A DNA stretch of 11,445 nt, taken from the NCBI GenBank assembly GCA_003162995.1, contig PLUZ01000219.1:167-11611 (forward strand), read 5' to 3'. The stretch's first letter is position 1. Every line of letters starts with the position of its first letter. The DNA is from Methylocapsa sp. GTDB taxonomy: Bacteria; Pseudomonadota; Alphaproteobacteria; Rhizobiales; Beijerinckiaceae. The notes below the pieces were generated by a model. It was not told where the DNA came from, searched no databases, and worked only from the letters and a program-made list of their open reading frames with translations. Shown here in pieces: positions 1 through 9,130 of this stretch. A program made the translations under genes and the position numbers.

Positions 1-1954
1 CGAGCAGCTCGACCGGCCAGGATCCGACGAGGAGCTGGTAGAGCAAATATTCGTCGTTGCGATCTGGCGGTGCACTGTCCTCGATATCGCCCCGGCGGGC
101 GCGCAGCAATCGGCTCCAGATCTGCACCTGGCGCGCCCATTCTTCCGGCATATCGGACAGCACCGCGAGCCGCGCCCGCGTGTCTTCACCCCGCTTGGTA
201 TCGTGTGTCGAGGTCGCAAGCATGGCGTGCGGCGAATTCTTGGCGCGCTCGCCGTTGGCTTTGTGGAAGGCCGCCGCAGTGATGCCGAAGCGTCGGGGAT
301 CGCCGCCCACCTCGTTCAGCGCCACAAAGCGATTGTAGCGATAGAAGGCGGTATCCTCGAGGCCCTTTGCCATCACCGGACCGCTGTACTGCTGAAGCTT
401 CATGGAAAAGCGCAGCACGCTGGCGCGACTGAACCCGCTCTTAGGCTCAGCGGTTAGTTTGCCGGAGAGCGCCTTGCGTAGGAAATTAAACACCGTGGGG
501 TCGATTGCCGAATCAATGCGGCGGGCTTGAGCCACAGCCCAGTCCAACTCGCGGCGATCGGCGCCGTCGCTCTCTGAATCGAAATCGATGTAGGTGCGGT
601 AAACCGGAAAGCAGGCGACGATCTGCTTGATCGCACGTTGCAAGATCTGCCTGGTGAAATCCGCAGTCATCGGATTCTGGCGGGCCACGTGCGCCGCATC
701 ACGGCCAAGCGCATTGAGCTCGCTTGCCATCTCGTTCTCCATGATCCGGATCTTGGATTCGTAAACGACCTCGGAGAACGGGGCGTCAAGACCGGCGAAA
801 AGCTTATAGGTTTCAGTGAAGCCCTTCTCGCCAGCCGGGTTGACCATCACGCCGAGGGCCAAATTGGCAAAGTCGTATCCAGTGGTTCCCTCGACCTTCC
901 AGTCTGCGCGTAGCGCCTCATGCGAGGCGAGGATCTTCTCGACGACAAGGTAGAATGGCCTCTGCACGGCGGCCCTTAAGCAATCTAAATAGGCCTTGGG
1001 ATCAAGCAGGCCGTCAATGTGATCGATGCGGAGGCCATCGATGATGCCTTCTTCGATCATCGGCAGGATCAGCGCGTGAGTGTGGCGGAACACGGCCGGA
1101 AGCTCCATGCGCAGGCCGGCAAGATCGTTGATGTTGAAGAAGCGGCGGTAATTGATGTCGTCGCCGGCGACGCCGAAATAGGCGACGCGCCAGAATTGCC
1201 GTTGGATCACGGCGTCGAGCGCCCGCCAGTCGTCATTGAGAGCCCCAATGGATTGTTCGAGGACAGCCTGGGCCTCCGGCCTATCGCGCACCAGCGCCGC
1301 GAGTCTCGCCTTCAGTGCGAGCGTGCGCTCGCTGACTTCTGGACGCCACTGCTTCAGGTCGGCGAACAGGTCTCCAAGCCGGTCAAGTTCGGCGTCCTCG
1401 TGTCCGAGCACGCTCTGATAATGCAGCGGGCACAGCGGCAGCTTGTGTGCGTCATAGGCCCAGATCGCAAGACTGCCTTCATCCGGGTCGAACTTTATCT
1501 TGAGCTTGCCAGACTTCAGCTCGGCTCCGTACTGGTCACCGAGGAACGGGACGAGCAACTTGTCATGCAAATAGCGATTGTCCGAGTCCCAGTCGATGTC
1601 GAACCAGCCGGCGTGGTCGGATTCGGGGCCCCATTCGAGTACGTCGAGCCAGAGCGGGTTGTCGGCGCCGCCGACGCCCATATGGTTGGGCACGAAGTCC
1701 AGGATCTGGCCGAGGCCGGCTGCGGCGAACGCCGCCGACATGTCACGGTAATCTTGTTCGGCGCCGAGTTCGGGATTGAGCAAGAGATGATCGGTGACGT
1801 CGTAGCCGTGGGTGCTGCCAGGACGGGCCTTGAGGTAGGGCGAAGCATAGACGTGACTAACCCCGAGTTCGGCGAGGTACGGCGCAAGTCGGGCTGCGTC
1901 CTCGAAGCGAAAGCCGGAATGAAATTGCAACCGGTAGGTAGCGCGGGGCATCAT
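1..1954 (-). CDS. treY: Maltooligosyltrehalose synthase TreY (3' end beyond window)
   Basis: TreY (GH13) is a cytosolic enzyme that converts the reducing-end alpha-1,4 bond of a maltodextrin to alpha-1,1, giving maltooligosyltrehalose, the substrate of TreZ. I read 651 codons from the ATG at 1954 to the left edge without a stop; the family is usually about 700-950 aa, so the C-terminus is missing. The N-terminus reads MMPRATYRLQF, the usual TreY opening, followed by YASPYLKARPGSTHGYD. Conserved region I is DFVPNH at about residues 86-91. By family pattern the nucleophile is D311 in GLRIDH, the acid/base is E339 in VVEKIL, and the third acid is D585 in TSTHDTKR. The start overlaps the treZ stop as ATGA, and a GGAG lies 8 nt upstream, so translation is probably coupled to treZ. 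A second ATG follows immediately at 1951. The sequence gives no sign of decay. Identity is near certain. Confidence 0.96.
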   Translation of the reverse strand, partial: MMPRATYRLQFHSGFRFEDAARLAPYLAELGVSHVYASPYLKARPGSTHGYDVTDHLLLNPELGAEQDYRDMSAAFAAAGLGQILDFVPNHMGVGGADNPLWLDVLEWGPESDHAGWFDIDWDSDNRYLHDKLLVPFLGDQYGAELKSGKLKIKFDPDEGSLAIWAYDAHKLPLCPLHYQSVLGHEDAELDRLGDLFADLKQWRPEVSERTLALKARLAALVRDRPEAQAVLEQSIGALNDDWRALDAVIQRQFWRVAYFGVAGDDINYRRFFNINDLAGLRMELPAVFRHTHALILPMIEEGIIDGLRIDHIDGLLDPKAYLDCLRAAVQRPFYLVVEKILASHEALRADWKVEGTTGYDFANLALGVMVNPAGEKGFTETYKLFAGLDAPFSEVVYESKIRIMENEMASELNALGRDAAHVARQNPMTADFTRQILQRAIKQIVACFPVYRTYIDFDSESDGADRRELDWAVAQARRIDSAIDPTVFNFLRKALSGKLTAEPKSGFSRASVLRFSMKLQQYSGPVMAKGLEDTAFYRYNRFVALNEVGGDPRRFGITAAAFHKANGERAKNSPHAMLATSTHDTKRGEDTRARLAVLSDMPEEWARQVQIWSRLLRARRGDIEDSAPPDRNDEYLLYQLLVGSWPVELL

Positions 1955-3735
1955 CGCGGCGTCTCCACGGACCAGCGAACCGACCATGGTCCGAGGGCCA
2001 GTCCGCAGTCGCCTTCAGACCACAGGCTGCGGTCAGGCACAGACGGGAATTCGACGGGCTTTTCAGAGAGGTTGGCTGACAGCACGAGCGTTCCGTCGAA
2101 GCCGATCCGCCATCGCACCTGGACGGCACCGTCGCCATAGACCGCGCCGGCGCCGCCACGCTTGATCTGCTTCAGCAAGGGGGAGATCTTACGCCTGCGG
2201 ACCAAGAGCAGCGCTTGGTAACGCCCGAGGTGTGCGGTGTCGATGAGATTCCAATTTAGCTTTGCGGACTTGAACGTCGCGTCGGCCAGCGGATCTGGAA
2301 TGCGTCCGCGCTGCTCCGGATCGGCGAATTCAGGAAACCGCGCGAACTCCTCACGGCGGCCTTCGCGTACCGCCTCGGCGAGATCTCCGTCGAAATCGCA
2401 GAAGAACGGGAACGGCTGCTGTGCGTCCCATTCCTCGCCCATGAAAATCATCGGCGTTTGCGGGAGGAGCAGATAGACCGCAGAGAGCGCGCGCATGACG
2501 TTGGCCGGCGCAATCATGCCGAGACGCTCGCCAAACGCGCGATTGCCGATCTGATCATGATTCTGGATGAAGGCAACGAATGCGCCGGGGGGCAGGAACC
2601 CTGACGGCGTCCCGCGCGGCGAACCGCGATAGGACATCATCTGACCTTGATAAGCGAAACCCTCGGCCAATGCCTTGGCGAGAAGGTCTGTCCGGCCTTC
2701 GTAATCGGCGTAATAGCCGGTGCACTCATGGGTGGCGGCCACGTGCAGCACATGATGCAGGTCATCGTTCCATTGCGCCGTGTAATGCGCCGGAGCGCAA
2801 CCCTGACGGACGAGCCGGCACGCATCGTTCTCCTCGTTTTCCAGTAACAGATGGATTGGACGGCCGGCCAGGGCGTGCGCGCGCTCGACGAGTTCGTCAA
2901 GGAGATGCTTCGCGCCCTCGTCGATGATGGCGTGCGCGGCGTCAAAGCGCAGGCCGTCGAGATTGAATTCCTCGAGCCAGTAGAGCGCGTTGTGAATCAC
3001 GAACTCCCGCACCGGCTTGCTGCCGCAGCCATCATAATTGATTGCGGCGCCCCACGGCGTGTGGCGCAGTTCTGTGAAAAATGCGGGCGCGTATAGCGGC
3101 AGATAGTTTCCATCCGGGCCGAAATGACTGTAGACTACATCGAGCAGCACAGCGATACCGCGGGCATGCGCGGCCTCGACCAACGCCTTAAAATCCTCAG
3201 GGCGTCCATAGGACGAGTCGGGCGCGTAGAGCAATACGCCGTCATAACCCCAATTGCGCCGGCCCGGGAAGTCCGACACAGGCATGATCTCGATGGCGGT
3301 GACGCCGAGCCAGGCCAGATGGTCGAGCTTTTCGATAGCGGCGCGAAAGGTGCCTTCAGCAGTGAAGGCGCCGATATGGATTTCGTACAGAACGACGTCG
3401 TCCCAGTCCCGGCCGGCCCAATCCACAGTCCAGTCGTAGCTCACCGGATCGATGACCTCGCTCGGACCGTGAACGTCGTCCGGTTGAAAGCGCGAGGCAG
3501 GATCGGGAACCATCATCCCGTCCGGAAGCACATATTGGTAGAGACTGCCGGGCTTCGCTTCGTGCGTCAGGAGCTCATGCCAACCGTCTGAAGTCTTCCG
3601 CATAGAGAAAGCTGCGCGGCCCCCGTCAAGGAAAAGGCCCACGCTCTCGGCGCCCGGAGCCCACAGGCGAAAACGGATGTCGCCATTGGGCTCCAGGATG
3701 GCCCCAGCCGGTGTCCGATATTCTCGCGCAGTCAC
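1951..3735 (-). CDS. treZ: Maltooligosyltrehalose trehalohydrolase TreZ
   Basis: TreZ (GH13) hydrolyses the alpha-1,4 bond next to the trehalosyl end made by TreY and releases free trehalose in the cytosol. The 594-aa length is normal for the family. The N-terminal beta-sandwich contains RFRLWAP (about residues 21-27). The barrel carries the conserved regions: LLDVVYSHFGPDGNY (197-211), LDGLRFDAAHAI with likely nucleophile D265, LLENEEND with likely acid/base E299, and IQNHDQIGNR with D394; PMIFMGEEWDA follows at about 428-438. The start is a GTG whose GTGA overlaps the stop of the truncated glgX just upstream. I see no convincing Shine-Dalgarno in the 20 nt before it, so initiation may depend on ribosomes arriving from that fragment. 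The next Met in frame is at residue 45, inside the N-terminal domain, so GTG is the sensible start. The 3' end overlaps treY. Confidence 0.96.
   Translation of the reverse strand: MTAREYRTPAGAILEPNGDIRFRLWAPGAESVGLFLDGGRAAFSMRKTSDGWHELLTHEAKPGSLYQYVLPDGMMVPDPASRFQPDDVHGPSEVIDPVSYDWTVDWAGRDWDDVVLYEIHIGAFTAEGTFRAAIEKLDHLAWLGVTAIEIMPVSDFPGRRNWGYDGVLLYAPDSSYGRPEDFKALVEAAHARGIAVLLDVVYSHFGPDGNYLPLYAPAFFTELRHTPWGAAINYDGCGSKPVREFVIHNALYWLEEFNLDGLRFDAAHAIIDEGAKHLLDELVERAHALAGRPIHLLLENEENDACRLVRQGCAPAHYTAQWNDDLHHVLHVAATHECTGYYADYEGRTDLLAKALAEGFAYQGQMMSYRGSPRGTPSGFLPPGAFVAFIQNHDQIGNRAFGERLGMIAPANVMRALSAVYLLLPQTPMIFMGEEWDAQQPFPFFCDFDGDLAEAVREGRREEFARFPEFADPEQRGRIPDPLADATFKSAKLNWNLIDTAHLGRYQALLLVRRRKISPLLKQIKRGGAGAVYGDGAVQVRWRIGFDGTLVLSANLSEKPVEFPSVPDRSLWSEGDCGLALGPWSVRWSVETPR
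1963..1966 (-). promoter_or_regulatory. Ribosome-binding site of treY
   Basis: GGAG on the minus strand, 8 nt before the first of two tandem ATG codons, inside the 3' end of treZ. The spacing favours the ATG at 1954 over the one at 1951. Confidence 0.55.
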
Positions 3736-4225
3736 TCGGCGACCGTCGGTCTCGCGTCAGGGATCAGCGCGAACAGTAGGAAAGACCGACCCATAACTGC
3801 ATAAGTCTGGCCAAACCTGAATGTTTGGTTCAGTTCCTCTGTATCCTCCGACAGGTTGGTGTCGATCATTAAGGTCCAAATCTTGTTGGAGCCGTTCTGG
3901 CTCGGAAGCGTAAACTCGACCATGTCATGCCACGCGTCGAATATCATTAAGATGGTCGCGTCCTCGCCGCGCTTGCGGATGCCGGTCGGCTGAGCTCGCC
4001 TGTCGAGCATTAGGCCAAAACATTGGACGTGTCCTTTCCAGCCGGGCGTCATCTCTGCTCCGCGAGTACTGACCCGGTCAACTCCTTGATATCGAGTTCC
4101 TCATTATTCGCGTCGGTCAGGAACCGACCATGGCGCAGAATGGAAAAGCGGCGGCGCAGTGTAGTAACCCACTTGACAAAGCGGATAAGCGACTGGCCCT
4201 TGTCGTTGTTTTCGAGCGAAGACAT
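3732..4225 (-). pseudogene. glgX: Second glgX, 5'-truncated and frameshifted (debranching enzyme remnant)
   Basis: This is only the last ~165 residues of a GlgX-type debranching enzyme, in two frames. Frame A (4225-4049, 58 aa) reads DKGQSLIRFVKWVTTLRRRF then ILRHGRFLTDANNEELDIKE, and ends in TGA. Frame B (4052-3732, 106 aa) continues the same alignment with EMTPGW, QCFGLMLDRRAQPTGIRKRG, MVEFTLP and FGQTYAVMGRSFLLFAL, the GlgX C-terminal beta-domain. Inserting one T between minus-strand bases 4076 and 4075 turns ACCGGGTCAGT into ACC TGG GTC AGT and joins the frames as ...KELT-W-VSTRGAEMTP..., restoring the Trp expected there. The catalytic barrel is absent; a TAG sits immediately before the frame A ATG. 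The tail differs from the intact GlgX upstream, so it is a paralogue and not a local duplication. Frame B has its own GGAG 5 nt before ATG 4052 and its stop overlaps the treZ GTG, so it may still be translated. Confidence 0.88.
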
Positions 4226-4253
4226 CTAGTCGGGGCTGATAAATTTTGAGATG

Positions 4254-4565
4254 CTAGCCCGACGTCGGCGATTTCGCTTTCGACGATGTGTAGTTGTCCC
4301 ATAGCCCCGTCGCTACAAACCCGGCTTCCAGCAATGTGACTTCAGCCCCTTCGTCCTTTATCCAATCCTGACTTTTGGCATATTGTATTGCTGAGGCATA
4401 GTCCGTTCCAGACCAGCCCCTTGAAACAAAGGCAATATACACGTCGCTCGCCATTAAACTCTGTCCCGAAGCCACGTTACGAGACCTAAAGATTTCCAGC
4501 ATGGATTTAGCGCATTCTTCCAGATTTGGTTCTTTAACCACCGTCTTCGCCTCGACATAACCCAT
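4254..4565 (-). CDS. Small protein of unknown function, possibly winged-helix
   Basis: I do not recognise this 103-aa protein. It has no signal peptide, membrane segment or cysteine motif. The order of elements (a helix around CAKSMLEIFRSR, then SDVYIAFVSRGWSG, then YASAIQYAKSQDWIKDEGAE, then VTLLEAGF) resembles a small winged-helix domain, where 'helix - helix - recognition helix - beta wing - TxxG' is common; this is a weak pattern match. The start is the ATG at 4565. A TAA lies in frame 9 nt upstream, so no earlier start exists, and I see no good Shine-Dalgarno. The gene sits between the intact glgX (85 nt gap) and the broken glgX (28 nt gap). Base composition is about 50% GC by counting, clearly below its neighbours, which suggests later arrival. 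The upstream 4566-4650 gap is AT-rich and could hold a promoter, but I cannot name the elements. Confidence 0.6.
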   Translation of the reverse strand: MGYVEAKTVVKEPNLEECAKSMLEIFRSRNVASGQSLMASDVYIAFVSRGWSGTDYASAIQYAKSQDWIKDEGAEVTLLEAGFVATGLWDNYTSSKAKSPTSG

Positions 4566-4650
4566 GAAGTTTTAACAAAAGAGTCGTTATTTGGTTGCCC
4601 GCTGGCAGGGAAGGATTGCGCGCCTTGAGGGCGAGCCAATACGGTTTAGT

Positions 4651-6885
4651 TCATCCCTTGCCGGCCTCTGAATTTTGGCGGACGAGAAGCACAAACGAGC
4701 GCGGCGTTACCGCATACGTATCGCCTGGCTTGAATTGCCGACCGCTGTTGTCGAGGCCATCCGCCATAGATGTATCGAACGCCAATTTCCATGCCAACGA
4801 AGTGTCAAAGCTCGGCATTCGATAACTGATCGGCTCGTGGTGAGCATTCATGATCGCAAGAAACGTGTCGTCGATTTCAGGTTCGCCGGCAGCGGTCAGG
4901 TGATACTGGCCGGCTTCGCCACTGAGCGCGAAACTGAGAAAATGAGCGGATTGGCGTTGCCAATCCTGCTGTTCCGTTTCTGTCCCGTCCGGACGTAGCC
5001 AGGTGATGTCCTTGATCTCCGTTCCAGGTATCGGCGAGCCATGAAAGAAGCGGCCTCGACGGAAAACGAAGTGCTCGCGCCGCAGCTTGATGAGCTTGCG
5101 GACGAAATCGCGCAGTTTCTCTGTCTCCGCGCCAAGATCCTGCCAATCGATCCAGTTGAACTCTTTGTCCTGGCAATAGGCATTGTTGTTGCCCCTCTGC
5201 GTGCGACCGATTTCGTCGCCGGCGAGCAGCATGGGCGTGCCCTGGGACAGCAGTAAGGTCGCCAGAATGTTGCGCCTTTGCCGTGCACGCAATTCGCGGA
5301 TCGCCGGATCGACCGTTGGCCCCTCGACTCCGCAGTTCCAGCTGTGGTTCTGATCGGTTCCGTCCCGGTTGTTCTCGTGGTTCTCCTTATTGTGCTTGTC
5401 GTTGTAACTGACGAAGTCGCGCAGCGTGAATCCGTCGTGGGCGGCAACGAAATTAACGCTCGCCGACGTGCGCCGCCCTTTATGGAAAAAAATGTCGCTC
5501 GACCCGGTGATACGCAGTGCAAGTTCTCCGATGACGCCGTCATCACCCTTCCAGAAGCGCCGCACGGCATCACGATAGCGGTCGTTCCATTCCGCCCAGT
5601 CGGGCGGGAAGTTTCCGAGCTGATAGCCATCGGGGCCTACGTCCCACGGTTCAGCGATGAGTTTCACCTGCGAGAGGACCGGATCCTGCCCGATGGCGTC
5701 GAGAAATCCGGAGAATGGGTCGAAACGGCTGTCCTGCTCGCGCGCAATCGTCGTGGCGAGGTCGAAACGAAAGCCGTCGACATGCATCTCCTGAACCCAA
5801 TAGCGCAGCGAATCCATCACGAGATGAAGAACTCGTGGATGATGCAGATTGAACGAGTTGCCACAGCCGGTGAAGTCCACGTAATAGCGGCGATCGTTCG
5901 CATCGAGACGGTAATAAGATGCGTTGTCGATGCCGCGGAACGATAACGTCGGGCCGAGCTCATTGCCTTCGGCGGTGTGGTTGTATACGACATCGAGAAT
6001 GACTTCGAGGCCCGTCTCGTGCAGAGCCTTGACCATCGTCTTGAACTCGCCGAGCTCCCCGTTGCTGAAATAACGGGCCTCCGGCGCAAAGAAAGCGATG
6101 GTGTTGTAGCCCCAATAGTTGACCAAACCTCTCGCCGCGACCGTTGCCTCGTCGATGAAACCCTGAGCAGGCAGGAATTCGATCGCGGTGATGCCGAGGT
6201 CGCGCAGATAGTCGAGAACGGCAGGCGCGGCGAGCGCGCCGAAGGTGCCGCGTAAATTCTCGGGCACCTGCGGATGCAGCTTGGTAAGCCCCCGCACGTG
6301 CGCCTCATAGATGATCATTTCGGTCCACGGGCGGCGCGGCGGCTGATCGTCGCCCCAGGTATGTGCGGTGTCTGTGACCGCGCATTTCGGCATGAACGGC
6401 GCGCTGTCGCGCGCATCGAACGATAGATCGGCGGCCTTATGGCCGACCGTGTAGCCGTAGAGCGCGTCGTTCCATATGAACCGGCCTACCAGCCGTTTGG
6501 CGTAGGGATCGAGCAGGAGCTTATTGTGGTTGAAGCGATGGCCGCCTTTGGGATCGTAAGGGCCGTAAACGCGAAGGCCGTAGAGTTGTCCCGGTCGCAG
6601 ATCGGGAAAATAACCGTGCCATTTCTGATTCGTGTACTCCGGCAATGCGATACGGGCCGTCTCGCGCTCCCCCTGCTCGTCGAACAAGCACAATTCTACG
6701 CGCTCGGCGTTCTCCGAGAAAATCGCGACGTTGACTCCCTTCCCGTCCCAGGTGGCCCCAAGGGGATGCGGGCTGCCAGGCCACACGCGCGTGCCAAATT
6801 CCGTCGTGCCTTTGAACGCCCTAAGCGAATGTTGCGTCGCCGGTGTCGTTGTCTCCTTCTTGCTGTCTGAGGAACTGTCGACCAT
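4651..6885 (-). CDS. glgX: Glycogen debranching enzyme GlgX (isoamylase type)
   Basis: GlgX (GH13, isoamylase-like) cleaves alpha-1,6 branch points of phosphorylase-trimmed glycogen, releasing short maltodextrins that TreY can use. The 744-aa protein starts with a Ser/Thr/Lys-rich stretch of about 30 residues, then an N-terminal beta-domain (GTRVWPGSPHPLGATWDG). The barrel has region I DVVYNHTAEGNELGPTLSFRG (about 298-318), GFRFDLAT with likely nucleophile D375, LIAEPWDVG with likely acid/base E412, and FVAAHDGFTLRD with D484. NHENNRDGTDQNHSWNCG is a strong GlgX signature. The frame also opens at a TTG at 6903, but GGGAGA overlies that codon and serves the ATG at 6885 (or GTG at 6888), so I use 6885. 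It begins 28 nt after glgB. The C-terminal residues (ISYRMPSFD... GDTYAVTPRSFVLL) differ from the glgX remnant downstream, so the two are divergent paralogues. This copy looks intact. Confidence 0.96.
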   Translation of the reverse strand: MVDSSSDSKKETTTPATQHSLRAFKGTTEFGTRVWPGSPHPLGATWDGKGVNVAIFSENAERVELCLFDEQGERETARIALPEYTNQKWHGYFPDLRPGQLYGLRVYGPYDPKGGHRFNHNKLLLDPYAKRLVGRFIWNDALYGYTVGHKAADLSFDARDSAPFMPKCAVTDTAHTWGDDQPPRRPWTEMIIYEAHVRGLTKLHPQVPENLRGTFGALAAPAVLDYLRDLGITAIEFLPAQGFIDEATVAARGLVNYWGYNTIAFFAPEARYFSNGELGEFKTMVKALHETGLEVILDVVYNHTAEGNELGPTLSFRGIDNASYYRLDANDRRYYVDFTGCGNSFNLHHPRVLHLVMDSLRYWVQEMHVDGFRFDLATTIAREQDSRFDPFSGFLDAIGQDPVLSQVKLIAEPWDVGPDGYQLGNFPPDWAEWNDRYRDAVRRFWKGDDGVIGELALRITGSSDIFFHKGRRTSASVNFVAAHDGFTLRDFVSYNDKHNKENHENNRDGTDQNHSWNCGVEGPTVDPAIRELRARQRRNILATLLLSQGTPMLLAGDEIGRTQRGNNNAYCQDKEFNWIDWQDLGAETEKLRDFVRKLIKLRREHFVFRRGRFFHGSPIPGTEIKDITWLRPDGTETEQQDWQRQSAHFLSFALSGEAGQYHLTAAGEPEIDDTFLAIMNAHHEPISYRMPSFDTSLAWKLAFDTSMADGLDNSGRQFKPGDTYAVTPRSFVLLVRQNSEAGKG

Positions 6886-6895
6886 CACGCGATCT

Positions 6896-6901
6896 TCTCC
6901 C
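6896..6901 (-). promoter_or_regulatory. Ribosome-binding site that decides the glgX start
   Basis: GGGAGA on the minus strand, 10 nt before the ATG at 6885 and 7 nt before a GTG at 6888. It overlaps the in-frame TTG at 6903-6901, which argues against TTG as the true start. Confidence 0.65.
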
Positions 6902-6913
6902 AATCTCGTAGAG

Positions 6914-9130
6914 TCAAGACCCTTGCCGGGAAAAGATCAAAGCTGCAAGCGGCGGCAAAGTCAGCGCCAGCGAGAATGGTTGGTCATGACAAGGCACAGC
7001 TTCAGCAACGCTGCCACCGAAATTTCCCAAGCCGCTGCCGCCATACGCCCCCGAATCGGTGTTTACGCGCTCCCGATAATAGCCGCCGCGAGATACGCCG
7101 ATGCGGTAATTGTGCCGCACCACTGGCGTAAAATTGCAAACGATCACCACAAACTGATCGCGGTCCTTGCCGCGTCGGACGTATGAAATGACGCTTTGCT
7201 CGGTGTCGTGGCAATCGATCCATGCGAATCCTTCCAACTCGCAATCCAACTCGTGCAGTGCCGGTATGCTGCGGTATAAATGATTCAAATCGCTCAAGAG
7301 GCGCTGCACGCCTGCGTGCATCGAATTGTCAAGCAGCTGCCAGTCGAGTCCAATATCGTGGTTCCATTCACGCTCCTGAGCGAATTCTCCGCCCATAAAC
7401 AAGAGCTTCTTGCCGGGTATCGTGTACATGAAAGTCAAATAGCTGCGCAGATTGGCGAATTTCTGCCAGCGATCACCTGGCATCTTGGCCAGCAGCGAGC
7501 CCTTGCCGTGGGCGACCTCGTCGTGGGACAGTGGCAGAATGAAATTTTCGGTGAAGGCATAAAGAAGTCCGAAGGTGAGGATGCCGTGATGGTGCTTGCG
7601 ATGCACCGGGTCCTTGCTCATGTAGAGCAGAGTGTCGTGCATCCAGCCCATGTTCCACTTGTAGCCGAAGCCGAGACCGCCGATATAAGTCGGGCGCGAC
7701 ACTATCGGCCACGCGGTTGACTCTTCCGCCACAGTGAAGGTTCCGTTGCCGCGCGCATAGACGGCTTCGTTCATGCGCCGCAGGAAATCGATCGCTTTGA
7801 GGTTTTCGCGGCCGCCGAAGCGATTTGGAATCCAATCGCCCTCCTTTCGACTGTAGTCGAGATAAAGCATGGAGGCGACGGCATCAACCCGCAGCCCATC
7901 GACATGGTACCGATCGAGCCAGAACAGTGCGTTGCACAGAAGATAATTCGCCACTTCGCGCCGGCCGTAGTTGAAAACCAACGTATCCCAATCTCGGTGG
8001 CGGCCTTGGCGTGGGTCGGCGTGCTCATAGAGTGCCGTGCCGTCAAAGTTTGCCAGCCCACACGGATCGGCGGGGAAATGGCCGGCGACCCAGTCGATGA
8101 TGACGCCGATGCCCTCGCCATGGCAGCGCTCAATGAAGTCGCGGAACTCGTCGGGCGAGCCGAAACGGCTGGTCGGCGCGAACAGCCCGATCGGCTGGTA
8201 GCCCCATGAGCCGTCGAACGGATACTCGCTCACCGGCATGAGTTCAATGTGGGTGAAGCCGAGATCGCGAACATAGGGGATCAGCTCTTCGGCGAGCTCA
8301 CGGTAGGTGAGATAGCGCCCGCCCTCGGCGAGCCGCCGGCGCCACGATCCGAGATGAACTTCGTAGATCGCAATCGGCGCATCGCGCGCCGCGACGGCAG
8401 AGCGGCGCTCCAGCCACGCACTGTCTTGCAAACGATCGTTGCGAAGTTCGTAGACGATTGACGCTGTTCCCGGCGGCCGCTCGGCGCAGAAAGCAAAGGG
8501 ATCAGCTTTGAGAGCCAACAGCTCACCAGCATCGGACTTGATTTCGTATTTGTAGAGCTCACCAGACAGAATGCCAGGAATGAAGATTTCCCACACGCCG
8601 CAGGATGGATGCCGGCGCATCGGATGGCGGCGCCCGTCCCATTGATTGAACGGACCCACGACGCTAACGCGGCGAGCATTCGGGGCCCAAACGGCAAAGC
8701 CGACGCCGCTGACGCCATCGATCGATGCGAGATGGGCCCCAAGTTTCTCGTATGCGTACCAATGTGTCCCTTCGGCCAGCAGATGGATGTCGATCTCGCC
8801 GAGCAACGGAGGAAAGCGATATGGATCTTCGACTTCGTAATCGTTTCCGCCGATCGCGAAGCGCAGCTGATAGGGAAACGGGCCTTCGGCGTCCAAGCGG
8901 CCCGCGAAAAAACCACCAGAGTGGACGCGCTCGAGTTCCAGTCGAGTTTCACCGGTCCGTGCGTCGACGATCGCGGCCGCGTCAGCTTCCGGATGAAAAG
9001 CACGGACCACCATGCCGCCGGCGGGGTCCGGCCCGTGCATACCCAGCACCGAGAACGGATCGCCGTGGTTACCCGCGACAATCGCCGCAGCGGCTGCGGT
9101 GTCCACTAGTTGCCGCTGTTCACTTGCCAT
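6914..9130 (-). CDS. glgB: 1,4-alpha-glucan branching enzyme GlgB
   Basis: GlgB (GH13) cuts an alpha-1,4 glucan chain and reattaches it through an alpha-1,6 bond, forming glycogen branches. The 738-aa length is typical of the bacterial full-length form with two N-terminal beta-domains: an N1-like region (DPFSVLGMH, residues 24-32) and a CBM48 region ([20 protein letters not shown], 145-164). In the barrel I see SWGYQ (308-312), [14 protein letters not shown] with nucleophile D416, [10 protein letters not shown] with acid/base E469, and [14 protein letters not shown] with D537. Their spacing matches E. coli GlgB D405, E458 and D526. [18 protein letters not shown] is a further family signature. 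One detail: DWVAGHFP stands where DWVPAHFP is common. The start overlaps the end of the maltokinase tail fragment by 11 nt, with GGAG 10 nt before the ATG, so translational coupling from that fragment is likely. Confidence 0.97.
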   Translation of the reverse strand: MASEQRQLVDTAAAAAIVAGNHGDPFSVLGMHGPDPAGGMVVRAFHPEADAAAIVDARTGETRLELERVHSGGFFAGRLDAEGPFPYQLRFAIGGNDYEVEDPYRFPPLLGEIDIHLLAEGTHWYAYEKLGAHLASIDGVSGVGFAVWAPNARRVSVVGPFNQWDGRRHPMRRHPSCGVWEIFIPGILSGELYKYEIKSDAGELLALKADPFAFCAERPPGTASIVYELRNDRLQDSAWLERRSAVAARDAPIAIYEVHLGSWRRRLAEGGRYLTYRELAEELIPYVRDLGFTHIELMPVSEYPFDGSWGYQPIGLFAPTSRFGSPDEFRDFIERCHGEGIGVIIDWVAGHFPADPCGLANFDGTALYEHADPRQGRHRDWDTLVFNYGRREVANYLLCNALFWLDRYHVDGLRVDAVASMLYLDYSRKEGDWIPNRFGGRENLKAIDFLRRMNEAVYARGNGTFTVAEESTAWPIVSRPTYIGGLGFGYKWNMGWMHDTLLYMSKDPVHRKHHHGILTFGLLYAFTENFILPLSHDEVAHGKGSLLAKMPGDRWQKFANLRSYLTFMYTIPGKKLLFMGGEFAQEREWNHDIGLDWQLLDNSMHAGVQRLLSDLNHLYRSIPALHELDCELEGFAWIDCHDTEQSVISYVRRGKDRDQFVVIVCNFTPVVRHNYRIGVSRGGYYRERVNTDSGAYGGSGLGNFGGSVAEAVPCHDQPFSLALTLPPLAALIFSRQGS

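Noticed and set aside
1019..2140. Plus-strand 373-codon open frame
   Set aside because: It lies antisense to treY and the treZ end, which have clear family motifs. Its composition is that of a mirror frame in high-GC coding DNA, and it shows no recognisable domain.
4454..4639. Minus-strand 61-codon frame between glgX and the small unknown gene
   Set aside because: It overlaps the better-supported 103-aa ORF in a different frame and has no recognisable content.
4609..4640. Short inverted repeat after glgX (CGCC-CTCAA-GGCG) as a terminator
   Set aside because: The stem is only 4 bp and no T-run follows on the minus strand, so it does not qualify as an intrinsic terminator.
5278..5946. Plus-strand 222-codon open frame
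   Set aside because: It is antisense to the catalytic barrel of glgX, with no motif and no plausible ribosome-binding context.
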